Origin: Isochrysis galbana
Lineage: Eukaryota; Haptophyta; Isochrysidales; Isochrysidaceae
NCBI GenBank assembly: GCA_018136815.1
Contig: CM030935.1
Location: forward strand, 2,330,192 to 2,394,191
DNA length: 64,000 bases
Direction: 5' to 3'
Shown here: one piece after another, positions 1 through 8,789 of the stretch
Numbering within the stretch: the stretch's first letter is position 1
How the letters are laid out: each line of letters opens with the position of its first letter
Program-made: the position numbers and the translations under genes
The notes under the pieces: generated by a model
What the model was told of the DNA's origin: nothing
Databases searched by the model: none
The model's input: the letters and a program-made list of their open reading frames with translations, nothing else

Positions 1-79
1 GCGATCGAATGTCCACAGTTGTATATAGAGCAGTATTTTGAAATTAAATGCAGACTAGCATAACACCTTTTTTTCTCTG

Positions 80-480
80 CTTCCCCCCGCGGTGCATGTT
101 CCCCCCGAGGGGGACGCCGTGTCAACGCTTTTCCCCTGCGTCTCACCTAAGGCCGACAACTACATAAACACATAGTTTAAGAGATATTTCGCACGGAGCA
201 CCTGTGATGACTTTCAATCACATCGGTGCACGCCGTGCATGGGCACGGCGCGATGTGCATCGGTCCCCCCGCGGAGACGCCGTGCGTGCGCATGTCAACT
301 TGTTCCCTTTGCGTAACCCCTTGAGGCCCACAACTACGTAAACTAGCCGTATAAGAGATGTTTCTTTACGCAGCACATGTGATGACTTGCAATCACATTG
401 TGCACGCCGTGCGTGGGCACGGCGCGATGTGCATCGCCCCCCCCCCCCCCCCCGCGGGGGCGCCGTGCGTGCGCATAGCA
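80..480. repeat. Tandem repeat, about 173-bp unit, ~2.2 copies
   Basis: Two adjacent units share the same order of blocks: a C-run, GCGG..GACGCCGTG, a stretch ACAACTACRTAAAC, then GTGATGACTT-CAATCACAT and CACGCCGTGCRTGGGCACGG. The GATGACTT block recurs at 206 and 379, giving a 173-bp period. The unit lies directly in front of a hAT transposase fragment. It may be element-terminal sequence, but no inverted copy is visible in the window. Confidence 0.8.
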
Positions 481-1317
481 ACTTCCAGGAAGGTGCACGC
501 CGTGCGTTCACTCTTTCCGCGGGGGAACTCTGGGCGCGGAGACCGGAACGTCCGAGCTTGCAAGCCCAAGGCGGACTGGGTCGTCCGCCACAACGAGGTC
601 GTCGAAGAGCTGCGAGCTCGCGCTCGCAAGGCAATGGCAGAGGAGAAGGAGGAGCACAAGCGACAGATAGCCCACAGCCAGGGCCGCGCGATCGCTGCGA
701 GCAACGAAGAGCACGCGCTGACCACCCCATCCCACCCATTCCATGCAGTGACCGCGGACCAGGTTTGCGAGGCTTGGATGAAGGTCATCGTCAAGAAAGC
801 TCTGCCCCTCGACCTTGTGAACGATCGCCCCTTCCGTCAGGCGATTGCGCTGACGGCAAAGTGCGGATCGAAGAACTTGTTGATAGGAGTAGGAGCAGAT
901 TTGCGAATGCCGCGCCGCAAGTTCTTTACTAAGAAGATGCTGCCGGCACTCGACGACAAACTTGACCCTGAAGTGCGGCAAAAAGTTATGAGTCTTGCCC
1001 AAACCACAGGAGTGACAATCATCTCAGATGGGTGGACGAGCGTACAAAGTCGGCCAATCATAAATGCGTTGGCGGCACTACCCATTGCTGGCGCTTTTTT
1101 CTTGGCTGCGGAGGCCACTTCAGGTGCAACGAAGGACGCGACTTACATCAAGAACTTTATCGTCAAGCAGATTCGTGCGTTCGATTTGGAAGATGTTGTT
1201 GCTGTTTGCATGGATGGAGCCTGCACATCAGCTTTCCCCTTGATCAATGCTGAGATGTCGGTCATCGAGCAGCATCCGATTCTAACTAAGTACAGAGTAA
1301 GAAGATTTTTATCATAA
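358..1317 (+). CDS. hAT-type transposase fragment (DUF659-like core)
   Basis: The translated product is 319 residues, but only the part from about residue 60 onward looks like protein. It carries the DUF659/hAT RNase-H-like signature: SDGWTS at about residue 225, then a P-I-I-N-A-L strand, SGATKDATYIKNF, and a VCMDGACTSAFPLI segment where family members have a D-N pair. The reading frame stops shortly after ILTKYR. A GTAAGA directly before the stop could be a splice donor, so the rest may be spliced away or lost. The first ~60 codons lie in the tandem repeat and are probably not coding. Family assignment is good; completeness is poor, as the BED finger and the dimerisation domain are absent. 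It could have mobilised the hAT-like elements found elsewhere in the window, but no terminal repeats are visible around it. Confidence 0.7.
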   Translation: MFLYAAHVMTCNHIVHAVRGHGAMCIAPPPPPAGAPCVRIATSRKVHAVRSLFPRGNSGRGDRNVRACKPKADWVVRHNEVVEELRARARKAMAEEKEEHKRQIAHSQGRAIAASNEEHALTTPSHPFHAVTADQVCEAWMKVIVKKALPLDLVNDRPFRQAIALTAKCGSKNLLIGVGADLRMPRRKFFTKKMLPALDDKLDPEVRQKVMSLAQTTGVTIISDGWTSVQSRPIINALAALPIAGAFFLAAEATSGATKDATYIKNFIVKQIRAFDLEDVVAVCMDGACTSAFPLINAEMSVIEQHPILTKYRVRRFLS

Positions 1318-1689
1318 TGGCTAATGGCGGGTGTATAATTGTAGTAGTAGATGTTTGGAGTGAGTATCATATGATATCAGATGTATGACATCATACTCAG
1401 TTCCATGGATGGCAAGTGTCATATGACGGTATGACGGAACAACCTGGAGAAAGGATCAATGTCAATGCCACGTCGACCCGTCGATGATTAGCTCAGTCAG
1501 AGGACGTGCGTACGTGCGTTGGGAAGACGTCGACCTATAGGCTATCGGGTGGACCCACCCGGTGCGCTCCTTGCACATCGAGTGTAGTCCGGACTCGGCA
1601 CTCGGCAACGGCGAAAGCAAGGGGCCAATTCGACTCTGCTATAGCTATATATATATAGCTAAATAAATAAAACATTCTACATAGGTGCA
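1318..1689. other. Intergenic, A/T-rich, one imperfect hairpin
   Basis: No gene is seen. Positions 1360-1402 can fold as GAGTATCAT paired with ATCATACTC. A TATATATATA tract followed by AAATAAATAAAA lies at 1645-1675, just before two tiny hydrophobic reading frames. Confidence 0.5.
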
Positions 1690-1785
1690 ATGGCCGTTGT
1701 CGGGACCGTCGTGCTCATAATATTCTTGGTCTTTGTCACATGGAAAGTCATGTTCAAGCGATCCACCGAAAAGAATTCAAAGTGA
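1690..1785 (+). CDS. Tiny single-span membrane reading frame (31 aa)
   Basis: An ATG opens a 31-codon frame. About 17 hydrophobic residues (AVVGTVVLIIFLVFV) are followed by W-K and a basic, polar tail (KRSTEKNSK). This is the shape of a single-pass micro-membrane protein. It is preceded by an A/T-rich stretch and followed 28 bp later by a second hydrophobic frame on the same strand. I do not recognise the family, and the frame is short enough to occur by chance. Confidence 0.3.
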   Translation: MAVVGTVVLIIFLVFVTWKVMFKRSTEKNSK

Positions 1786-1812
1786 GCCTCAGAAACGCCG
1801 TGATCCATAAGA

Positions 1813-2111
1813 ATGGCTACTATGTATGACGTCGATCGGCTGAAAAACATGATAGGCACCTTCCTAGGCATCTTTGTACTTTGTACCCATTACCCATTAC
1901 CATTACCGCGGTCTCAACGATAGTGGTATCCGTGATGATGGGTGCCCAAGGGCTCGGGGTTGGGTTTGGAGTAGGCGTTGCACTAACTTTCCTTCTCCTC
2001 CTAGCACTTTGGAAATTAAAGATGTTTCGCTTTTCCAAGACGAAAATTATGCGTCTCCTCGAGGAGGCGGAGGCGGAGGAGAAGCTGAAAAAGAAAAAGA
2101 AGAAGAGGTGA
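1813..2111 (+). pseudogene. Hydrophobic reading frame with an apparent frameshift
   Basis: ATG at 1813 starts MATMYDVDRLKNMIGTFLG, with a first hydrophobic segment, then runs out of frame near 1880 in a short repeat (ACCCATTACCCATTACCATT). The neighbouring frame continues from 1881 with a strong membrane segment (about 35 residues, G/V/L-rich), K-M-F-R-F, and a charged tail of E/A/K ending in a lysine run at 2111. Together the two frames would give a two-span membrane protein of about 100 residues. The repeat at the break suggests slippage, either biological or a sequencing error; an intron is also possible. Function unknown. Confidence 0.3.
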
Positions 2112-2179
2112 ACTCTCCAAATCCCGAGGGAACAAGAGGAAGGGGGTAAAAATAGGGGAAGAGGGGGAGTGTCGTCCAA

Positions 2180-2246
2180 GTAGAACTTATACCACCCACA
2201 TGGGGGCAGTTGCCGAAAAAACAACCAAACCTGAGGTTGCTGCAGC
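2180..2246 (+). repeat. Short dispersed repeat, copy 1 (partner at 19530-19600)
   Basis: The block CTTATACC..CCACATGGGG..AGTTGCC followed by AAAAAACAACCAAACCTGAGG is nearly identical at 2185-2240 and 19545-19598, in the same orientation. It ends in the palindrome AACCTGAGGTT. It probably marks the end of an undefined mobile element. Confidence 0.7.
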
Positions 2247-2952
2247 CTCTTGGGTGTGTGTGTGTGTGGGCTCACGGGCTCACCATGCACCAGCATGCCC
2301 ACCACCTCCAGGCCATTCTTTGGCCGATCGCGGGTGATTGCCCATCGCGGAAGCTCCGCGTTTCTTATGTAGATGTGACCCGTATTCATTTCTCTGATTC
2401 CCTCCCGTGGGGGACCGTGTCATTCTCCCAAAATAGACCGCCACGCGCGGGGCGAGGGAGGGGGGTCACTCACCGACGCCATTGCCTTTCGTGAGGGGGA
2501 GGGGGTTTGTGGGGAGGGGGGGGGGGGAGACGGTTGCCGGGGCAGGTAAGGGGGGGGGCTGTGGAATCCTTGGACACCCAGGGGAGGTGGAAAATAGTGG
2601 TTAAAAAGAGTGAGTGACCGGGCTAGTGCTAGTGCCGTGCGCACATGAGCTAACAAGTGGCAACCACACTGGATGGCAACATGGCAACATGTGGCCTCAC
2701 AAGCATTTACCAAGCCATCACAATGAGTTTCACCCTTTTTGCGGCCTACCGATCAAACAGCCGTCAATCCAGAGCTATATCCTACGGAAGTCAACAAAGA
2801 ACGAACCACTATCATGCCATGTGCGTGTAGCAAGTTTTCCGCCATCTATTCGTTCGTTCTAACCCATCGGTGAAACAGGGCCACCGCCAGATAGGCGGTG
2901 TGTGGCCGTCTTGGATCTCTGCCGCACATAATCCAGAGCTTAGAGCGTAGAA
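2247..2952. other. Intergenic, G-run rich, no gene seen
   Basis: Contains G-runs at 2500-2555 and no conserved protein segment on either strand. It is downstream of the minus-strand LYR gene, so part of it may be that gene's 3' flank. Confidence 0.5.
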
Positions 2953-3323
2953 TCATCCATGTTCGCCGAATTTGAAGTCCAGATCACTGGATTTGTTGGC
3001 GAGCCCAGACTGCGACCGTAATGTGAGCAGACCAGTGTGCGCCTCCGCAAGGAGTGCCCTCGTCTTGCCGGGATCGGCCACGTTGCGGTTTTCTCGGAAT
3101 TCTGCGTAAGGAATTTCAGCGAAACTTGTCAGCCTATCTCCCACATGCAGAAGAGCCGCAGGCACAGATGGTTAGGTTCGAAGGCCAACGTAGCAGACGC
3201 ATTTGTGGCCTAATGCACACCTGAACGGATTTCCGCGATCACCTTAGCCCGTCTCACTGATGGCCAACGTTGAGCAGTTCGCAGTATCTCGCGATAGAGA
3301 GAGCGCGTCTGGGCGGGCTGCAT
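2953..3323 (-). CDS. LYR-motif protein, two exons (83 aa)
   Basis: Exons are complement(3221..3323) and complement(2953..3101), separated by a 119-bp GT-AG intron (donor GTGTGC, acceptor TTACGCAG). Exon 1 encodes MQPAQTRSLYREILRTAQRW, with the L-Y-R tripeptide at residues 9-11, and ends EIRS. Exon 2 continues EFRENRNVADPGKTRALLAE, the conserved helix-2/3 region of the family, and ends at a TGA after FGEHG. The junction restores a phase-1 Glu codon. LYR proteins are small mitochondrial matrix factors that bind the acyl carrier protein and assist Fe-S cluster delivery or assembly of respiratory complexes. Which paralogue (LYRM1/2/4/ETFRF1 type) this is cannot be decided. The length is normal for the family. 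Neither exon is long, so the gene is easily missed. Confidence 0.82.
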
Positions 3324-3618
3324 GGGCGAGTCTACCGGAGGAGGTACTCCTCGCACGCACCGGGCAGTCCGTGCTGCAGGCGGCGGGGTCGATCGCCGGT
3401 CGCCCTCTCTCGGGTCGTCTCTACAGGGGGGACCCGGTCTTTATAACTTCATAGCACCGCACGACACACGAATTTAATTAGTAAACTATCTTTCCGCTTT
3501 ACGTAGGTTCAACGCGTTGCATCCTAAGCTACTAACCAATAACGCATACCTCGCTTCATACACAACCTCTTGGGGCCTGCGTGTGATGGTGTATAGCCTC
3601 ACTACAACTGGCGCACAC
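3324..3618. other. Upstream region of the LYR gene
   Basis: About 300 bp between the LYR start codon and the left duplication of the hAT element. No gene is seen; a start-proximal promoter for the minus-strand LYR gene must lie here, but no clear TATA box is visible. Confidence 0.4.
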
Positions 3619-3865
3619 CACGCTCCTTGGGCCCGGCCAGAGTTTCGCGCCCGACCCACCCAAATTTCGTTGCTAAATTTCGCTAGTATTGCTATACAAC
3701 TTTCGGGACGGCTCGGCCCAAATTTCGCTCGAATTTCGCTCGAAATTTCTCAGCGCGCTTTGCGCGCATATTAAACAGCTAACCACGCATACATACGTAC
3801 ATATACGTACGTATCCGTATGCGCTAATGTCGATATTAATTAATGCACTGAGCCTATTTAGATAA

Positions 3866-3901
3866 AAAAAAAGATCTGAAGGTTCAGGGCTACACACCTA
3901 T
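3866..3901 (-). mobile_element. LINE 3' terminal tip, inverted
   Basis: Read on the minus strand the sequence is TAGGTGTGTAGCCCTGAACC then TTCAGATC and a T-run, a diverged copy of the LINE 3' end seen at 12003-12032 and elsewhere. It directly abuts the plus-strand reverse-transcriptase fragment beginning at 3902, so two LINE pieces are joined head to head here. Confidence 0.7.
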
Positions 3902-5248
3902 CGCTGGCCCCAGGGGTGTCCACTTTCGCCGCTCACATTCCTCCTCACCACAGAGGCGCTCACCCGAGCAATAAACGGGGACCCCGACATACAGGGAGTA
4001 GACCTCAACGGATACAACCTGAAGATAAGCCAATTCGCAGATGACACGGCACTCATCGCGAGAGACTACACGAGCCTAAAACGAGCACTAGAGTGGGTAA
4101 GAGCACATGAAAGAGCCACGGGGGGCAAAACAAACGAGGCTAAATTCCAAGGCATACGGATGGGCTCACAAATGTGCCAAAAGCCGCCATGGGATATGCG
4201 CAAATACAACTGGATAGCAAACGATCAATACTTAACAATACTAGGCGTCCCCTTAGGAGCCCCTGAGGCCCTAAAGCCCTTTTGGAAAAAACTCGCGGAC
4301 AGAGTGGACGCCAAGGTGGCACGACTGTCACCAGTAGCGCGCCATATGTCCATCTTCGGCAGAACTAACATAGCCAACTTCATAGTCTACGGCACGCCGC
4401 GGTACTGGGTACAAACCTTGGCGGCTCCCAAATGGTTCCACAACAGAGTCCAGAGAGCAGCGGACAAAATCCTATGGGAAAGCCCCTACACCGGCAGAAT
4501 AAACAAATGGGTAAAATACCCGCAATACCCCATACACGAAGCGGACAACGCGACACGCACGATGGGGACCGGCCTCCTCCATTGGACGGCGCACGTGAAA
4601 GCTCTCCAAGCGAAATGGATACTGAACTATCTCAACGCGAGGAGGGCCGTATGGAAACACGCGCTAGACGCGTGGTTCTGCCGTACAGGACTAGGCCGAG
4701 GGGCTGTCCTCTCTACGATCCCCCCAAAGACGCTCACGCGGAGCATCAGAGGTAACCCGGCGCTGCCGGCATTCTGGAAAGACGCCCTAACACACTTCAG
4801 AGCCCTAAGGATAAACCGCTCGCTTCTCTCCAGAGAAGGAGCGCTTTCGCAGCCACTGTGGCGCAACAGACACGAACCCCCGCCGATCACCCGCGCCGCG
4901 TGGATCAGCCTGTGGGAATCCCTAAACACGCACGTCGCGCACAACGTATACAAGGACGACAAATTCACAGTGCCTTACACTCAAGAAGATTGCGCACAAT
5001 ACGTGGAACACCTCCCCGAGACCTTCTTCCACGAAGGATCCAAAATACAAAATAAACAAAAAGGAATTCTTAAACTCGTGGGAGTGCGTGGTAAGTCACG
5101 CCTCGAGACTCCTAGAAACGGCGCAAGCAGCCCCGCCTCCGGCCTCAGCCGCCTCCAATTCGCGACAGAGACGTTCAGACGACGCAACCCCGCCGGAAGA
5201 AGAAGCGAGGGAGATCAAGGTGTCCGAAGACGACACATACATCACTAA
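3902..5248 (+). pseudogene. LINE reverse transcriptase, C-terminal half
   Basis: The open frame starts at the window's R-W codons and reads PQGCPLSPLTFLL (RT motif B), ISQFADDTALIA (motif C, F-A-D-D catalytic pair) and GGKTNEAKFQGI (motif D), followed by thumb and connector sequence (LAAPKWFHNRVQRAADKILW and beyond) to a stop at 5248. Another frame keeps sense for about 60 codons after that (DDATPPEEEAREIKVSEDDT). Motifs 0-A and the endonuclease are missing. The composition is A-rich compared with the surrounding G/C-rich DNA. The missing N-terminal half corresponds closely to the fragment at 8790-10181, which stops where this one starts. It lies inside the hAT element 3627-5613. Confidence 0.9.
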
Positions 5249-5284
5249 AATGAATAATATATGGATATTCACGGACTCTGCCCA

Positions 5285-5453
5285 CGCTGGACGCTTGAAA
5301 AAGCTTGCCATTATCGCGCCACCACCCCAGCACGCCTTCGGAGAAGTCGTCGACGTCCGCCGTATTGATTGTGGCGTGGGCGGCCGTGGCTAGGTAGGCA
5401 GGGAGTTGTGCCTTCAGAAGGTTCGGGTCAATGCCCCCCTCATCATCAGACAT
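5285..5453 (-). pseudogene. hAT transposase dimerisation-domain remnant
   Basis: From the Met codon at 5453 the minus strand reads MSDDEGGIDPNLLKAQLPAY, then DVDDFSEGVLGWWRDNGKLF. The W-W-x-x-N-x-x-x-F pattern, preceded by an acidic D-V segment, is the signature of the C-terminal hAT family dimerisation domain. The match ends near 5285, where LINE-derived sequence begins. Its location just inside the right terminal repeat of the hAT element fits an original minus-strand transposase gene disrupted by the LINE insertion. Confidence 0.7.
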
Positions 5454-5621
5454 GCCAAGGGGACAGGGGGGCAGTGCCCTGGGCGCCGGGGGCCGCGGGC
5501 GGGCGGGGGGGGGCAAATTTCGCTTCGCGGAAGCCCATATTTCAGTCAATTTTCGGGGCTTCGTTAGTCCCCCAAATTTCATAAAAATTTCGCGAAACTC
5601 TAGCCGGGCCCAACACGCTCC

Positions 5622-6602
5622 CCACTCCCCACTCCCTACGACCCCTTCGGTCTTCAGGCCAGCACAGGCTTAGCCCGGTCACTCACTAGGGGGGTGCGAA
5701 GGGCGAAGGGCACCATCGGTAATGGGCAAACGAGGACCTAAATATTCTGGTATGAGAGATCAGCAAAAAAAATCCGGCGTCCTCCGGCAAAATTTTCGAA
5801 AATTACTCAATTTCCGCGAGGTACACTTACACTTGGAACATTTAATGAGGACATGCATGTGGTAACTCAATAGCCAAGGTTTTGGACAAAATAACACGGT
5901 ATGCTCATGCTCTCACCTAGTAAAGTCTGTCCTAGTTTCTAGGACTGGTCCTAGAAAGCTGGGTACCTTTATCCGATTAGCGTCGGAGGGCTGAGGGTAA
6001 TAATCAATAAATAATTAGCAATGAATGCATGAATAAGCATAAGCTCGTGTTTTCATATTTCATATTGCACTACTATACTTATAATATCGCGTAACAACCC
6101 GATATAAGGCTGAGAGTAGGAACGGATAGCATACTAAGGGAGCCGAATCCTGACAACCTTCAACCTTATCCTTATCGATACGGACACTGATACCTAACGG
6201 CTAACGGAGCATCTGGGATCTTGGCAGCCCACAGCAGGTGGAGGTGCGGGAAGAAGAAGAAGTGGGCGTGGAGAGAGGGAGAGGGGGGGGCTCCTTACTT
6301 AGTTGCCTTTGCGAAAAAAAATTAACGACGGCGCTGCGCGCTGCGAGAACCCCGTTGACAGCTGCGTGCTGATTGGTGTGATAGATGGAAGTCTTTGAAG
6401 AAATGCTGTTTGCGGTGAGGGCAACGTCCGCGAGGACGACTCCATCCAGGCCCCACAAACCGCAGGCCAAATAAGAACATTCAAAGTCTGATAACAGACA
6501 AGAGTGGTCAGTGGTCACTGTGAAACAATTTAGAGCTCTAGAGGCTAGGGCTTCGCAGCTTCGCAGCCAACAGCGCTTCGCAGCCAGCACGCGCCGGCGC
6601 CG
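5622..6602. other. Intergenic, no gene seen
   Basis: A/T-rich stretch with no convincing protein segment on either strand. The block AGCCCGGTCACTCACTA..GGGGGTGCG..AGGGC at 5670-5715 is shared with 52678-52720, another dispersed repeat. The region from 6200 on becomes G/C-rich towards the next gene. Confidence 0.5.
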
Positions 6603-7437
6603 ATGGCTCCGGCGGCCGCCAGGGTGCCTGTGTGGAGCCGCCCAGAGGGGGCAAGGGAGCCTACGCTGCCCATGATGCCCTGGTGGAGCAACGGGCTCGC
6701 GACGCTCGAAGACGTCCGCAAAGCAGTGGAACACTGCCGCGCGGCGGGCGAGAGCACGTGCCGAGCGATACGCTCTCTCTGGCAAGTTCCCTCTAGCCAC
6801 TGAGGGTAACGTGCGTCAGGCGCTGTCCCGCGACCCTCCCAGCGACAAGGCCGCGTGGGATCACCACTCGCAAGTGCAGGAGATGCGCTGTTGGGCCGCG
6901 GAAGCGCGCACGTCTCTTCGAGCTATCGGGCTCTGTCACTAAGCGCGACTTGCGGGCTGAGAAGGAGAAGAGGGATAAGGAAGAGCTGGAGGCTGCGGCC
7001 TTGGTGCAGCAGAAGAAAAAGGCCCGAGTTGAACGTGCTCACGACGATACCGAGCGCGCCCGGGCTCGCGCGGCCGCATTTTCGACGTGTGAGTTCGCGT
7101 GCAACTGCAACTGCAACTGCGGCGTTCGGCGTTCGGCGTTGTCCCGTGCCCATGGTCGGGATGGAAGCGTTGTCCGAAGTGTGGACCGAAGCGCGGGAGT
7201 TGTGCAAGGTTAGGGAGTGTGTGGCGGCTCGCAGGGGCAGTGTCTATGAAGGTGAGGCGGGCTCCAACGCTCAGCACGCACAAGAGGCCGCGGAAGAGGT
7301 CGAATCCGGTGTCCCCGATGTCTCGGAGTGAGAGTGTGCTGGGAGAGGAGCTCGCTGCCGTGAGGCATGTGCGTGCGATTCGAGCACGGCTCTTGCGGGT
7401 GGTCAATAATTGGCGATTTCTCTTTTGCTCGGCGTAG
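6603..7437 (+). CDS. Hypothetical basic protein, predicted three exons (195 aa)
   Basis: The model joins 6603-6757, 6880-7088 and 7214-7437 (GT-AG introns of 122 and 125 bp; the second donor is GTGAGT). All phases close and the product ends at the TAG at 7437. Visible features are a cluster PRKRAR, a lysine/glutamate-rich helix (KRDLRAEKEKRDKEELEAAA) likely to form a coiled coil, and a second basic stretch HKRPRKRSNPVSPMSRSE near the C-terminus. Both basic clusters look like nuclear localisation signals. I do not recognise a family. The first donor (GTGCCG) is weak, so exon 1 is the least certain part; CIAO2B follows on the same strand 188 bp later. Confidence 0.42.
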
Positions 7438-7625
7438 GGTGTGTGTGGACCATGCCCCTGATACCTCTATGAGCCCCCTAGCACCTTCCAGCTCTGTTTT
7501 ATATTGTATTGGTATAAAAAACCTTGTTGAATGAGAAGCTCTAGCCTCTAGAGTAGAGGAAAAGAGAGAAGAAGAAGACGGGGACCGTCCCTCTGGTTGG
7601 CGCCGCCAGCGAGCGCCGGGCCGAC

Positions 7626-8176
7626 ATGTCAGAAGGGCTGAATGCGGCGCCTGAGCTGCATGCGACAGTAGATGAGCGAAGAAGTCCGCTTGAATGTGCC
7701 ACTGAGCACGATCCGGAGGCTCGGGATCCCATCGACTCACTCGAAGTCTTTGGTGCGCGCACTGCTCCACCTGCTCCGCGCTGCTCCAATTGTTCACTTG
7801 GCATGTGCGCCCACCGGTTGCAGAGCTGATTCGAGGCATTAAGGACCCCGAGCATCCGCACACCCTCGAACAGCTGAATGTAGCTCAAAAAAGGTTGATT
7901 GATGTGGATGACGAGGCTGGCCGAGTGGTGGTGCACTTCAAACCGACCATTCCACACTGCTCCATGGCAACACTGATCGGTCTCTGTTTGCGTGTAAAGC
8001 TGCTGCGCTCGTTGCCGCCACGCCTGAAGGTGGACATTCTCATCACACCGGGCGCGCATGCGTCAGAAGATGCCATCAACAAGCAATTGAACGACAAGGA
8101 GCGCGTTGCGGCCGCCCTTGAAAACGACAACCTATTAGGGGTTGTTAATCAATGTTTACTCTACAAGGCAGGATGA
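7626..8176 (+). CDS. CIAO2B: MIP18/CIAO2B, cytosolic Fe-S targeting factor (159 aa)
   Basis: Exons 7626-7752 and 7824-8176, with a 71-bp intron (GTGCGC..TTGCAG, phase 1) that restores the Glu of the [19 protein letters not shown] segment. The conserved core follows: [16 protein letters not shown] with the reactive Cys, [40 protein letters not shown] and LLGVVNQCL. This is the MIP18/FAM96 family, a component of the cytosolic Fe-S assembly targeting complex (with CIAO1 and MMS19) that delivers clusters to DNA polymerases, helicases and other extramitochondrial apoproteins. Length and motif order match the animal and plant proteins (about 160 aa). The N-terminus of about 40 residues is divergent, as usual. 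The start is the only upstream ATG in frame. Confidence 0.96.
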
Positions 8177-8789
8177 TAGACTCATCTCCACCTTTTCTGT
8201 CTCGAGGATCCTGATTCCGTCAACGTTTGAGAGCCCTGATTATGCACATGGTGTGTGCGGTATCCCATGGTCAACTAGTACTGGACTTTTGGTATCGTTA
8301 TACCAACAACTATCGTTATCGATAAGATTTACGACCCTCGTGAGAAGACTCGCCCCGCCGGAATCCCCCTACCTCGTACGCACCAAAAGGGCGTCGCAGG
8401 GAAGGAAATCCATGATCAAACGCGCATCGGAGTAATGCACCCCAATCTTCTCCGAAGATCACAAGGGGAAACTCAGGATGAGCGATAACCTCAATCAAAC
8501 TTGTGGACAACTTGTGGCTTGTGGCGCAGGCACTAGACATAAAAAATCTTAAAAACTAGCCGCTACGTGCACGGCGCGAGGCAGATTGCTGGTGCTACTC
8601 CTAACTACCCTCCCTATCCTACCACCGTCCCCTTCCCCTCCCCCCGATTCCTTCTCTGGAAGACCGGGGGAGGGGGGGCCGCGCGCGCTGCTTCGGCCGG
8701 GGGCGTGAGACAGAGGGGGTAAGAGTGGGTGGTCTGGGTGTCCGTCCCGCCACCCCGGGGCCGTCGATCAGTGGGAATCTTCGTTCTTG
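8177..8789. other. Intergenic between CIAO2B and a LINE fragment
   Basis: Contains CIAO2B 3' flank and G/C-rich sequence around 8640-8720. No gene is supported; a minus-strand frame at 8316-8540 is open but matches nothing I know. Confidence 0.5.

Larger units (their letters stand above)
3619..5621 (-). mobile_element. hAT-like transposon (3627-5613) with 8-bp target duplication
   Basis: The 8-mer CACGCTCC occurs at 3619-3626 and again at 5614-5621. Between these copies the left end reads TTGGGCCCGGCCAGAGTTTC and the right end, read inward, TTGGGCCCGGCTAGAGTTTC: one mismatch in over 20 bases. An 8-bp duplication and terminal repeats of this kind are characteristic of hAT elements. The element is 1,987 bp. 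On its minus strand, near the right end, a remnant of the hAT dimerisation domain survives (5285-5453), but most of the interior is a LINE fragment on the plus strand (3902-5248) abutting an inverted LINE tip at 3866-3901. It is a dead autonomous element later invaded by LINEs. Confidence 0.88.

Noticed and set aside
1487..1645. tRNA-like A box (TTAGCTCAGTC) and distant B-box-like CAATTCGACTC
   Set aside because: The spacing is about 130 bp and no acceptor, anticodon or T-stem pairing can be drawn; not a tRNA gene, at most a tRNA-derived repeat.
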